64,000 nucleotides of DNA from Gymnopus androsaceus JB14 (lineage: Eukaryota > Basidiomycota > Agaricomycetes > Agaricales > Omphalotaceae). The translations under genes were made by a program, and so were the position numbers. The notes beneath the pieces are model-generated. The model was given only the letters and a program-made list of their open reading frames with translations, did not search any database and was not told where the DNA came from. This document shows, piece after piece, positions 54,292 to 64,000 of this stretch. Within the stretch, counting starts at the first letter, position 1. Every line of letters starts with the position of its first letter. The stretch is from the NCBI GenBank assembly GCA_009733575.1, contig ML769655.1, forward strand, positions 1-64,000, read 5' to 3'.

Positions 54292-55335
54292 ATGTCTTCC
54301 ACCTCTGCAATCAACGCTGTTCCCCTCTTTGACGGTTCCAACTACAATGATTGGTCGTCTGGAATGAAGGCTTACCTTCAAGTCCAAAAACTTTTTGGAC
54401 ATGCCTCTGGCACTAAGGTTTGCCCATCCCCTACTGGCAATCCTGCTACCAACCAGGATGCTCTTGACACCTGGGATAAGAACAACGGTGCCGCTATCGG
54501 CGCCATCTCTCTCCGCCTGCCTAACCACATTAGGCAAACAGCAATCAAGGCCACTGCTAGGGAGACCTGGCAACATCTTGAGACCACTTACGGTACTCCT
54601 GGCGCCGCTGGACTCTTTGGAATCTTCCGAGAGGCCATTGGTTTTGAGATCGCTGAGAACTCCGATCCGGCTATGCCGATTGCATCTCTAACTTCGATCT
54701 TCGGTCGCCTCAATGCCTCTGGCCTCACCTTAACTGAACCTGTTAAAGCCATGATTCTTCTTGCCGCACTTCCTCGTGCTTGGGACAGTTTAGCAATGAC
54801 AATGTTGAGCCAACATACTGGCACAAATCTCACCATTGCTGCCATCATTCCCAAGATTCAGGATGAATACAATTGTTGCCGCTCTAATGCCACATTGCTC
54901 GCTTCTTGCCTTTCCACAGTGAATAAGAAGCGTAAATCTAAGAACGCCTGGTCCAAACAAAAGAAGCAGAAGCAAAACACTGATGCATCTGGTTTGAACC
55001 AATCGGCTTCTTCCTCCGGTGGCAATAACAGCAACAATGACAAAGGCAATCAGAAGAAGAAAGGTAAAGGCAAAGGCAAACTGCACGCCAATGAGGCTTC
55101 CACCGACAATCTGCTCCCAGTTGCTAATTTCACCTCTTTCTCATCCTCCGCCGATCCTCTTAAGGATATTGACCCTTACACGGGCAAACTCTATCCTCTC
55201 CTCAGAGATATGAAGATAGAGGAACAAGAGTTGCCCCCTGATTGGGCTCAATCCGTCATTGATGATGGCTTCGCCAGAATAGATGATTACGACGAGGAAA
55301 TGTATGGATCTGGCGATGAGCGTACTTCTTACTGA
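54292..55335 (+). CDS. Copia Gag
   Basis: 347 residues beginning MSSTSAINAVPLFDGSNYND; the LFDGSNYNDW phrase is typical of copia capsid proteins. A helical capsid region follows to about residue 200. Then comes a Lys-rich segment (KKRKSKNAWSKQKKQKQN, KKKGKGKGK) with Asn/Ser-rich linkers, which may bind RNA. I see no CCHC zinc knuckle. The frame ends in TGA (55333-55335), and the same frame continues into the protease, so read-through or a point stop separates Gag and Pol. Confidence 0.9.
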   Translation: MSSTSAINAVPLFDGSNYNDWSSGMKAYLQVQKLFGHASGTKVCPSPTGNPATNQDALDTWDKNNGAAIGAISLRLPNHIRQTAIKATARETWQHLETTYGTPGAAGLFGIFREAIGFEIAENSDPAMPIASLTSIFGRLNASGLTLTEPVKAMILLAALPRAWDSLAMTMLSQHTGTNLTIAAIIPKIQDEYNCCRSNATLLASCLSTVNKKRKSKNAWSKQKKQKQNTDASGLNQSASSSGGNNSNNDKGNQKKKGKGKGKLHANEASTDNLLPVANFTSFSSSADPLKDIDPYTGKLYPLLRDMKIEEQELPPDWAQSVIDDGFARIDDYDEEMYGSGDERTSY

Positions 55336-58300
55336 TCTTCTACTATAAATAATGATACTTTGCACAAACATTTGTACCATGCAACTAGTTCTTATTTATT
55401 TGATTCTGTACTTAGTTCTGAGCCTCTTGATGAGGCAAAATATATTAATTTTATGCATGCAATTACTGAGAGTAAGGAACTTCCTGAGAATAATGTAAGA
55501 ATACAAGCAACGACGTATGACATGTCTTGGTTACTTGATTCTGGCGCTTCACACCACTTTACTCCAAATATTGAAGATTTCGCTGATTACAAGGAATGGA
55601 GGAATTCTAATTCCACTTGTATCTGCTGACAAGAAATCTCGTTCGCATGTACTTGGCGCTGGAACAGTATATATTTGTCACGAAAATGGAACAGGTGTTA
55701 CCCACACGACTAAGTTACACCCGGTGTATTACCAGCCCGATAGCCCACATTGCCTTATTTCAATTGGTCAATTAAATCAAAATGGCTGCTACACAGTCAT
55801 TAATGGAGATCAAAGTCAGATACGCAATAAGTCAAATCGTAAAATCATTATGACTGGAAAACCGTATAATACCGGTGATTCACTCCACTGGCTTCACGCT
55901 GATGTGTTGAATCCTGAAGCACAAATAGTCAATATGGTTTCTATCAATTACAACTTATGGCATAACCAATTTGCCCATCCAGGCATTGAGATCCTTAAAC
56001 ATCCTCCTGCTAACGTCAAAGGTCTTCCTAAAGTACCTATTCCCACTAAGAAACACATCTGTAAAGGTTGGGTTATTGGTAAAGAACCTCAGAAATCATA
56101 CCCCTCTTTGTCCAAGTGCACCGAACATCCTCTAGAACTTGTGCACTTTGATTTGACAGAATTACCGATTCAGTCATATCACAAATATAAATATATTGTC
56201 ACATTCTTGGATGATTGTTCGTCTTACGCTTACTCAGTCAAACTACATCTTAAGTCCGAAGCTTTCCTCGCTTTTAATCAATTTAAAGCATGGGCTGAAA
56301 AGCAAACCGGACGTAAAATTAAAAAGATACGTATTGATCGAGGGGGAGAATTCTTATTGGATCAATTTATCAATTATCTCAAAACGGAAGGTATCGAGGT
56401 CAAAAAATCTGAACCTCATGTTCATCAACAGAACGGACGTGCCGAATGCATACATTGCACTCTAATAGATAAATCAGAAGCTATGCAACATCATGCTTGC
56501 TGCCCTGATTCTTGGTGGGAATTTTCATATTCCACATCTATGCATGTATACAATCGCACTCCAATCCGTCGATTAAATTGGAAGACACCTATAGAAATCT
56601 TCTTACGGAACAAACCTGATGTTTCTTATTTCAGAACATTTGGTTGTGGTGCATACATGTTCATTCCACGTGCACAGCGGAAGAATAAATTATCTCCGCA
56701 TTCCAAAGCAATGATTTTCATCGGTTACGACACAGGAAGCAAAGGATATATCTTCATGTGTAGTAATAACGCGCTATACTATGGTGCTCAAGCTCGCTTT
56801 ATTGAAGATTGGTTTCCATGCTGCCGTGAATCTGACAAGAGTCATAAATCCTCCAATAAACCTAGTCCTATCATACCAAGTGATAAACCCCCAACACAAC
56901 CAACTGATGATCCTGCTGACAATGGATCTTCAGATGACAACAATCCTTTTGATCCTAGTCATATCCCGTTTACTTCTCCCAATGAACCAGATCATTCTCC
57001 TGTACAGCCAGGAAATTTTGACAATGATCCGGATGATGCCAATGACATTTATACAAATGCACCCACATCTCGGCGCACATCACGAGAAAATAGTCCGGAA
57101 TGTCCATGTTCTCCTACCCCTCATGATAATGAAATTCCTCACGAACAGCCTCCACTGGTCCCACCTAAATCTATTTGGTACGACCCGGAAGCTATTGCTG
57201 AATGGAAAAGTAAAAATCCTGTCCGCACCTGAACTGCTCCTATTCGTCCTGGTTTAATTCCTACCACTTGCAAAAACATTCACAAGGCTTCTACTTGGAA
57301 ACAAGCTCAAAAGATCAAAGAAGATAATCTTCATGACACTCAAACTAGACAAAAAGTAGATTGAAATAAAAAGATTGAAGAAAAACGTCAAGTTCGTGTC
57401 AATGTTCCTAAACCAAACAAGTCTAGTACAAGTACACAACCTATCATTGATCCCGATTGTCATCCATCTCCTATAGATCTTGACACTCCACCGGCATCTC
57501 CCATTCAGGAAGATGAAGATCATAATGATAATGGTGAACAGGAAGAACCATGGTTTGAAGAGATTAACTTCTCTCGTATAGTTCAGGAAGGGGGAGTATA
57601 ATTACAGAACTTCTTACTTTCGCAATCGATTCCCTTTACTTACAAAATGGAACTTAAAAGTTTCCTTTCAAGTACACCTGACGCCTGGAGTTCTACTCGG
57701 CATTATCGGCGTCTTCCTGCTGATGAACAGGCAAAATGGGATCATGCATGTAAAGAAGAACTGGACGGACTCCGCAAACGAAAAGTATTTGAGGAAGTCA
57801 AAATCCCTCACGGTCGTAAACCAATCAAATGTTGTTGGGTTTTTAATAAAAAGAAAGACGGTCGCTACAAAGCCCGACTTGTCGCTAAAGGCTTTTCACA
57901 ACAATTTGGTATCAATTATAACAAGTTGTTTTCACCAGTCGTGCGATTCGAAACTGTTAGAACTCTTCTTGCTTTAGCCGCTTTAGAAGACTGGGAAATC
58001 CAGGCTTTAGACATCAAACAGGCTTCTTTGTATGGCAAGCTTGATGAAGAGATCTATATGGAACAACCCAAAGGTTTTGTTAAGGACAAAACCAAGGTTT
58101 GGCGGTTACATTGTTCATTATACGGTCTGAAACAAAGTGGATTATCCTGGTGGAAAGAAATGAATCGATCCATGGGTAAACTGGGATTCAAATGCACTAG
58201 TTCAGATGGCGGTGTATACACCTTCAAAGAAAAAGGCAAAACCGTAATTACCATTGTATATGTCGCTGATGCTCTCTTCATGGGATCTGACAAATCCCTG

Positions 58301-59212
58301 GTAATGAAGCAAAAGGAGCAATTCATGAAAACATGGGAATGTCGCAATCTTGGTGAACCTAAAGAGTTCCTAGGAATGCGCATTAAACAAGACCGATCTA
58401 AAAAGAAGTTGATCCTCGATCAACGTGACTATCTCGAAAAAATCATTAAAAGATTTGGGATGTCAAACTTTAAAGACACTCACACCCCATTACCTTCTTC
58501 ATGGAATCCTTGTGAAAACGATGGAAAAGTTGATCCGAAACTCCGACAGAAGTTTCAATAAGTTATTGGATCTTTATTGTATCTAATGCTTGGCACATGC
58601 CCTGACATCGATTTCGCTGTCATAAAAATGAGTCAATACTCAGCCAATCCAAGTCCGGATCACCTTAACAAAGCACTTCATATCGTCCATTACTTAATGT
58701 ATACTCGGAAATATGAAATAGTGTTTGACGGTAACTCCGACGAAGGATTTATGGCATACTGTGATTCAGATTGGGCCTCTGATCCAGATGACCAAAAATC
58801 CCATACCGGGATGATCATACAATTGGCCGCTGCTCCAATCTGTTGGGTTTCCCATAAACAGAAAACTGTTGCACTCTCATCCACCGAAGCCGAATATATG
58901 GCATTGTCTGACTCCTGTCAACAACTCGAGTGGCTTCGATCTTTATTCAATGAGATCGGAATTCCTATTCAATCATTACCGTTATGTGGTGATAATCAAG
59001 GTTCGATCTTCCTCGCTTCTAATCCAATTCAAGAACGAAGAACGAAACACATTGATATTTGCTTCCACTATATTTGGGAAAAAATTGAAAATGGAAACGT
59101 CGAACTATTCTATGTTCGAACCAAAGATAACATTGCTGACATTCTGACAAAGAATCTCGCATTAATCAAATTCAAGAAATTCCGAGATCTTCTTGGCATT
59201 ACATTTCTTTGA
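55336..59212 (+). pseudogene. Copia Pol (protease, integrase, RT, RNase H), disabled
   Basis: Protease: WLLDSGASHHFTPN (about 55530). A frame change near 55600 leads to integrase. The pre-integrase zinc region has the His pair (LWHNQFAHPG) but the CxxC is damaged (HICKGWVIGK). The DDE core is HFDLTELP, KIRIDRGGEF and HQQNGRAEC. Reverse transcriptase (57647-58561): KCCWVFNKKKDGRYKARLVA, LDIKQASLYGKLDEEIYMEQ, LHCSLYGLKQSGLSWW; the active site YVDD is YVAD. RNase H (58577-59212): YCDSDWASDPDDQKSHTG, ALSSTEAEYMALSD, then KHIDICFHYIWEKIENGNVE. In-frame stops lie at 57230, 57361, 57599 and 58559. Integrase, RT and RNase H share one frame; protease shares Gag's. Confidence 0.95.
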
Positions 59213-59302
59213 ATAAATCTTTGATGACCATACGATAAGTCATATCAAAAACTAGAACATGGTTCTAAGTCCTTAAAGCTTAATTCCCTATCACTACTCT
59301 TA

Positions 59303-59313
59303 GCGAGGGGGAG
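59303..59313 (+). promoter_or_regulatory. Polypurine tract of the copia element
   Basis: GCGAGGGGGAG ends exactly at the 3' LTR start (59314), the expected place for plus-strand priming. Confidence 0.85.
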
Positions 59314-59834
59314 TGTTGAAAGGATCTGATGCTTACAATAGTGACGTCATCGATCAACTCGACATGAGTCTTTCATCCCGTTAATACTCCTTGAAACACC
59401 TTTGTAGCTGCGCTACATAAGGCAACAGCACTGTCTTTGTATTTGCTCAATAAGCATACTAGATGCTGTAATTATGCCATTCACTAGTTCTATAAATATG
59501 ATACATACGCTTATGAAGCATATGAACTGTTCAATACAATAGTAGTCAAACGTAGTTGTAATTACTCAATCTTACATTGTACTTACATGCTGTTGAACCA
59601 TTATGATCGTACCCTATGCCCTAAGCCACCTTACTATGATACTGTATAGTTGTAGTCGTACTTAGTATAAATACTGTAGGTACCTACTGTACTCCTTAGC
59701 ACACTCAGTTGTACTACTACTTGTCTATACAAGAACTCTTTGCTCTCCAACTAGTCCTCCAGACCAGTCTACAAGCTACATAACCATGTGAGTATTGCAT
59801 CTCACCATTTGTTGATCATATGTCTGCTTCAACA
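59314..59834 (+). repeat. 3' LTR of the copia element
   Basis: 521 bp, the same length as the 5' LTR, with 11 transitions and no indels between the two by eye. It is followed by the target copy TTATT. Confidence 0.95.
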
Positions 59835-59839
59835 TTATT

Positions 59840-60539
59840 TTCAAGTGTACTTATGCGGTGCATCAAGTTCAGATCTGCAGAGTTCTAGGCTGCGCATGGA
59901 AGCGACACAGCTGGGAAGCAGTATGAGGAGAATAGTGTTACTGGAACAACCACATCGACAAACCTTAGGATAAGTAATATAACAAAGTATTGAATGTGGA
60001 TTTCAATAGCTCGGTCTTAGCTTTGCTCGTAAAACTCTTATCTGAGCAAGCGTAATCTGTTTTCATGCATCAGTTACAATGCGGTTGCGACATTTGTCCT
60101 CAACCAAATAGACAGTCAAAGAGGAAGGCGAAAGTTGGGAGATACAAAATTCGAAGAATGAATATTTGATCTGGTGTACTTGCTTTCTGCACAATTTTAC
60201 TCTTAGATCAACACACCACATCATACAACTGGTTCAAAGACTACTCATCTCATGGTAGCATAGAACTTTGCCCCGCCAACTTCCTTGGATGAAAGTGGTG
60301 TGATTGTGTAGCAATAAGGTATTCGCCACGCATAATTAGAAACCTCGGGGCTCTCCAAACTCCTTTATCACTAGCCGTGGCACAAGTTGAGCACAAGCAG
60401 AAATCTAGGATTTAGGTAGACGACGACAATCACGGAGGGCGGGAAGGGTAGGCGGCGATAATCGCGGAAGGTGGAAAGCAAGCGATGGTATAAATTAAGC
60501 CTGTCCTGAGTAGAAGTCACACTTAACACGATATTTACT
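59840..60539. promoter_or_regulatory. Intergenic and promoter of the seven-TM gene
   Basis: No gene in 59840-60480. A TATAAATT box at 60489-60496 stands 44 bp before the ATG at 60540, a good core promoter position. A direct repeat of the type gacgacaatcacggagggcgg / ggcgataatcgcggaaggtgg lies at about 60420-60475. Confidence 0.6.
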
Positions 60540-61916
60540 ATGACACCAGAAGAGTCAGAACAAATCGCATCTGCTGTGACTGTATTGTTTCAAAATATTT
60601 CTATCCTAATATTTGCAATTGGACTGTTTGGTAAGTGATGTATATAATGGTCATTGAGGAGCACTTATTAATGAGATTCTACCAGGTATTTACATACTGG
60701 CATTCACAATTAGTATGCTTATCATCTGGTGCGTATCGTAATAGATCTTAAAGTCGTCAGAATCTGGTGAACTAACACCTACGTATCCAAAACCACACAG
60801 CAGGCAAAGAGAAAATAACGGATGGGCACATAAAGCCATGATTGCACTCCTTCTGGCAGGATTTACAGTGACCACACTTTCCACTTGCGCACTTATTGCA
60901 TTCGCTTTGTCCCTTGTCAAGTTTGGCTTGATGGTGTCACTCTCAGGGGGTGTATTAGCACAAGAAATGGCTGCCACCTTCCAAGCCACTGTACCGGATA
61001 TCTTACAAATCTGGTCTGGGAATTTTGTTGTGAGTTCTGCATAAATGCTTTATTGTGGGCATCAAAACTGATATTTTATACAGTACTTAATTGCTGATAC
61101 AGCTATTACTTGGAGAGCTTGGGCACTATGGGCAGAAACTAGGTTGATTAAATTGATATTGCTGATTAACCTGCTGGCAGATATTGGTCATTCTTTTTCT
61201 ATATGTTCCCGACATATACATTGACATTGGAGACTAATCAGGTGTCAACATTGCTGATGCTGTTGTTGACTTTAAAGTCATCAGTGCAACTTTTAATCTG
61301 AACCCTGAAACCTTGGATTGGGTTGGTATTTCACTCAATTTGACGGTAAATATTGTGGCAACGTTATTGATAGCTTATCGGGCATGGTGGGCATTGGGCG
61401 CCTTGTTCACTTTCAAGATACTTATTACATGTGTTGTTTTAGGACACATCATCAATCAACCCATGCAATTTTGCGCAATAAGAAAACACAAGTGCAAGCA
61501 ATCCTTCTACTTATGGTTGAGTCTGGTGCAATTTTTGGTGTGATACAGGTTTGTGATTTTCTCGAGTGTCAGGAGATACCTGGAGTTATGATTTGTTATA
61601 TGAAAAGGTCATCATCATTATCATTGTTGTACTGGACATTCATGCAGCCCACCCATCACCTGTTGAAATTGCCAACTCCTTTTTTGTGGAATTATATACA
61701 TACGGTGCTGTAAGTCTGATTCTATTCTGTTATCCGGTTATAACATTTGACATGGATTATTCAATCCAAATTCAATCTGTTTTTCTTTGATATATATAGG
61801 CCCTGAATCCAGTTGCCATTCTTATCTTGATCCAAACAGGAAACACCTATGAGCACAGTTTTCATTTGGAAGATATCCCCTCCCTGGAGATTAATTCAGT
61901 CCTAAATAAGAGCTAA
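60540..61916 (+). CDS. Seven-transmembrane protein, eight exons, function unknown
   Basis: Exons 60540-60630, 60686-60728, 60801-61029, 61084-61186, 61242-61386, 61443-61548, 61608-61709 and 61800-61916 sum to 936 nt with no stop (311 residues). Seven hydrophobic helices: ISILIFAIGLFGIYILAF, MIALLLAGFTVTTLSTCALI, VYLIADTAITWRAWALW, LIKLILLINLLADIGVNIAD, LNLTVNIVATLLIAYRAW, AILLLMVESGAIFGVIQVII, FVELYTYGAALNPVAILILI. The DTAITWRAWALW motif, RAW after helix 5 and NPVAILILIQTGNTYEHSF near the end are typical of a large mushroom family of seven-TM membrane proteins of unknown ligand. The short cytosolic tail ends in SLEINSVLNKS. It may be a receptor; no trafficking or enzyme domain is seen. Confidence 0.9.
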
Positions 61917-62782
61917 ATAAATCAATATTGCTAGACCATGGAGTTCAGGTTTTGCTTGGGTTTTGCGATTTTTTTTTTTTGATTTCAATTTGATTTCCTT
62001 GTTCTTGGATAGAGTACCTGTCAACTTTTTGTTCAAGATATGGAGAGATTAGGGAATCTGGCTGTTTGCTGCCATATCTGGTTCCGTCTCTATTTCAGTA
62101 CATGCGCTTGATGCACTTTTTTTATATTTGAGTTTATCTGTAGTTATTGTTTGGCTATTTGGTTAATAGATATTGTAGATAGTTCATCCTATCATTAGAA
62201 ATAGTATATCTTGTACTTTGAAGTTATCCCCTGCGCATTTACTAGGGCTTACCTGCTATAGACCAAAGTGAAATCATTTTTCTCAATTTTATTCCAACAC
62301 TTTTGTCACTTTGTGCCATTTTTGATATATTACTCTGCTCTTACTGGTCTAAGAAATCTGGTTGAGGAAATACTCAAATTATTTTCCATCAGCAAAACCT
62401 GAGTATTCTGTACAAAGCCCACAGCACTTATAGCACCCTTAGCAAGGCACCCCTCCATCAGAAAATCTGTATTCTCACTGGAGAAAACCAATAGATTTGG
62501 AGCATCTATGGAGCAAGGTTGGGTTCAGAGCTCAGTCGAAAGCAGAAACTACCATAATCTGAAAAGAAGTACATTGTACCTACTTAGATGCGTGAATGAA
62601 ATAATTTCCTAATAATATTCAATCCACCTTGATCAATGATTCACTTTCCGTTCACAAGTCCTTCAGTTTCGGACTTGTAGATTGTAGGGAGACTTAGCCC
62701 TGCCAGAAGGCGAGGCTCGTAGCGCACACATTGATACACATTTCCAAACCGAATACTCTGCGATGGTAGCCGTGGTTTACTC
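61917..62782. other. Intergenic with MITE relic and dispersed repeat
   Basis: About 62388-62515 begins CATCAGCAAAACCTGAG and contains ctgtattctcactggagaa, relating it to the element at 40169-40339, but its inverted partner is eroded. 62523-62762 matches 51545-51800. The rest is AT-rich without frames. Confidence 0.5.
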
Positions 62783-63121
62783 GTGTTCATATCCGATAAT
62801 ACCACTGCAAGCACTTATACTCGTACATGTCCAGTTCATATATCATTGATGCTGCTGAACAGGTGCTTGTCCGATTCCCTAGTACTTACCGTCACCTGGT
62901 ACTTTTGCATTAATGTTATTTTAAGTTTTATATGTGATTATTATGGACCCAACTTGCCTCTGAGGCCGTGGCCGTATTGGCATGCCTTTCTCGTCGAATG
63001 CGCTATCCCGAATCCCGGTTTGTTGTCATTCGCTCCCGATAACATGGATCCAGATACAGCGGACGAGGATTTGTGCGGTGCACCTGCAGAATCTGGAACA
63101 GAGAAAAAGTCCAATCCCTGA
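62783..63121 (+). CDS. Hypothetical ORF
   Basis: A 112-residue frame with one hydrophobic stretch (LVLTVTWYFCINVILSFICD) and an acidic tail. Nothing identifies it. It overlaps the end of a dispersed repeat at its 5' side, and may be chance. Confidence 0.2.
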   Translation: MFISDNTTASTYTRTCPVHISLMLLNRCLSDSLVLTVTWYFCINVILSFICDYYGPNLPLRPWPYWHAFLVECAIPNPGLLSFAPDNMDPDTADEDLCGAPAESGTEKKSNP

Positions 63122-64000
63122 GAGGATTGAACTCCAGGTAAAGGGATCCATACAGTTGTTCGGGCACTATAATCATATCAAAAGGCACATTTAAAATTTC
63201 GATGGTAATTCTCGCTTTGACCTGCGAATTCTGGGCGCTTAACCCTTGACACCTCTCTGCCAGTGTCTCCCATTTGACTCTACACCTTCCTCGGTGTCTT
63301 TCGCAACCGGGCGGATATGTGCTGAGCCTTTTGTATCTCGGCAATCTGTTTACCGGATTAAGAGAGAAAATACATCCTGGACTCCACTTTGACTCAGACA
63401 CCCCGACTCGAGACAAATATACGCTATGGGCTAGCACCGTATAGCTTGGTACAAACCCTGCGACGTCAACACTTCTCTTCTCAAGGCCTCTGGATTAAAG
63501 TGAACGAAATATCAAACAGGACGAGAAGACAGAAATCCGAAGGGAAAAAAAGATGCAAGTACGGTGCAGATGCATTTAACACAACTGTAGATAGCCAAGC
63601 CCATAGCATCTTGGGAGAGGACAGGGCTTAACACCGCAAAATGTGAGCGAATGAGTGAATGAGAGAGACAGCCCAAAAAGAAAGACCAGTTCAGCTGAAA
63701 TTCAACTTCGAAAAAGAATGAAGGAATGTGCACAATACGTCCTTCCCATCCAATACATCCATTAGTCAAGCAACCTCGACCAGTCGAAAGAATGCAAGCA
63801 TCCCGTCTCCGCGGTTCACGTTGGTACGCTCAGAGTCGGAGCCAAGTTGGAGCAGCATCCCAAATTCCAAAAAACACAAGCATTGAGACAAACGCGCTGT
63901 CACCCAAGGACACAAATTGTTTATGGATATATATTCGTCTTGGTAGAACCGTATTCTATTCCGAGCCCAAGATTGCAGACGGTAAATACCTCATATGCAC
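63122..64000. other. No gene seen
   Basis: Short overlapping frames on both strands (63003-63437 minus, 63389-63631 plus) lack motifs or splice-consistent continuation. A gene may begin beyond the right edge. Confidence 0.4.

Larger units (their letters stand above)
53009..59834 (+). mobile_element. Ty1/copia LTR retrotransposon, full length but inactive
   Basis: 6,826 bp with two 521-bp LTRs (53009-53529, 59314-59834), each starting TGTTGAA and ending TTCAACA. A perfect 5-bp target duplication TTATT (53004-53008, 59835-59839) flanks it. Order is LTR, primer site, gag, protease, integrase, reverse transcriptase, RNase H, polypurine tract, LTR, the copia order. By eye the LTRs differ at 11 sites, all transitions. 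Stops, a frame change and an altered reverse transcriptase active site make it non-autonomous. Confidence 0.95.

Overview
The window is nuclear DNA of a filamentous basidiomycete, most likely an Agaricomycete. Introns are 46-60 nt with GT-AG ends. There is a Plavaka transposase, a KDZ-associated CxC5/CxC6 gene, a basidiomycete-type NACHT-ankyrin receptor, expanded F-box-like/LRR families and a seven-TM gene typical of mushrooms. No prokaryotic organisation is seen. A run of 445 N lies at 43182-43626.

Region 1 (1-17.5 kb) is a graveyard of duplicated DNA. Three degenerate clathrin heavy chain fragments (1-962, 7355-8655, 15935-16530) sit among repeats built round a short hairpin-forming motif, GGCTGYAYTCAGCC. 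I count 26 copies, all in one orientation and often paired 44 bp apart. A 5.4-kb element (1732-7135) with ~450-bp terminal inverted repeats and a 5-bp target duplication (AATTT) is inserted in this repeat; a paralogous uninterrupted sequence survives near 15.8 kb. The element carries intron-containing pieces of two ordinary genes: a Trf4-type poly(A) polymerase (with a catalytic Asp changed to Asn) and a GH16-like glucanase. A broken Plavaka transposase (9004-12345), a tRNA-like gene and a small zinc-finger ORF follow.

Region 2 (17.5-24.9 kb) is gene-poor. It holds a 10-bp minisatellite, two copies of a ~400-bp TA-flanked MITE (one split by a solo LTR with its own target duplication) and remnants of a chromodomain Ty3/gypsy element.

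Region 3 (24.9-33.3 kb) holds a six-exon NACHT/ankyrin receptor on the minus strand. Its ankyrin array has one 1-bp frameshift and ends in a stop codon made by a MITE insertion. Next come the CxC5/CxC6 gene and a divergent unknown gene.

Region 4 (33.4-52.6 kb) is a set of duplicated families: four F-box-like copies (one long, three broken), two copies of a 2EXR-like gene, a secreted Ser/Thr-rich protein with a MITE inside its intron, an apparently intact REX1-family exonuclease, and a tandem duplication of an F-box-like gene plus a DUF1349 gene (all four intact by my splicing).

Region 5 (52.6-64 kb) holds a full-length but dead Ty1/copia element (53009-59834; 521-bp LTRs, TTATT target duplication, apparent half-tRNA-iMet primer site) and an intact eight-exon seven-TM gene. 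The last 2 kb has no gene I can support well.

Two themes recur. Young insertions can be dated against uninterrupted paralogous sites inside the window. Many lesions are C-to-T/G-to-A transitions, often at CpG.
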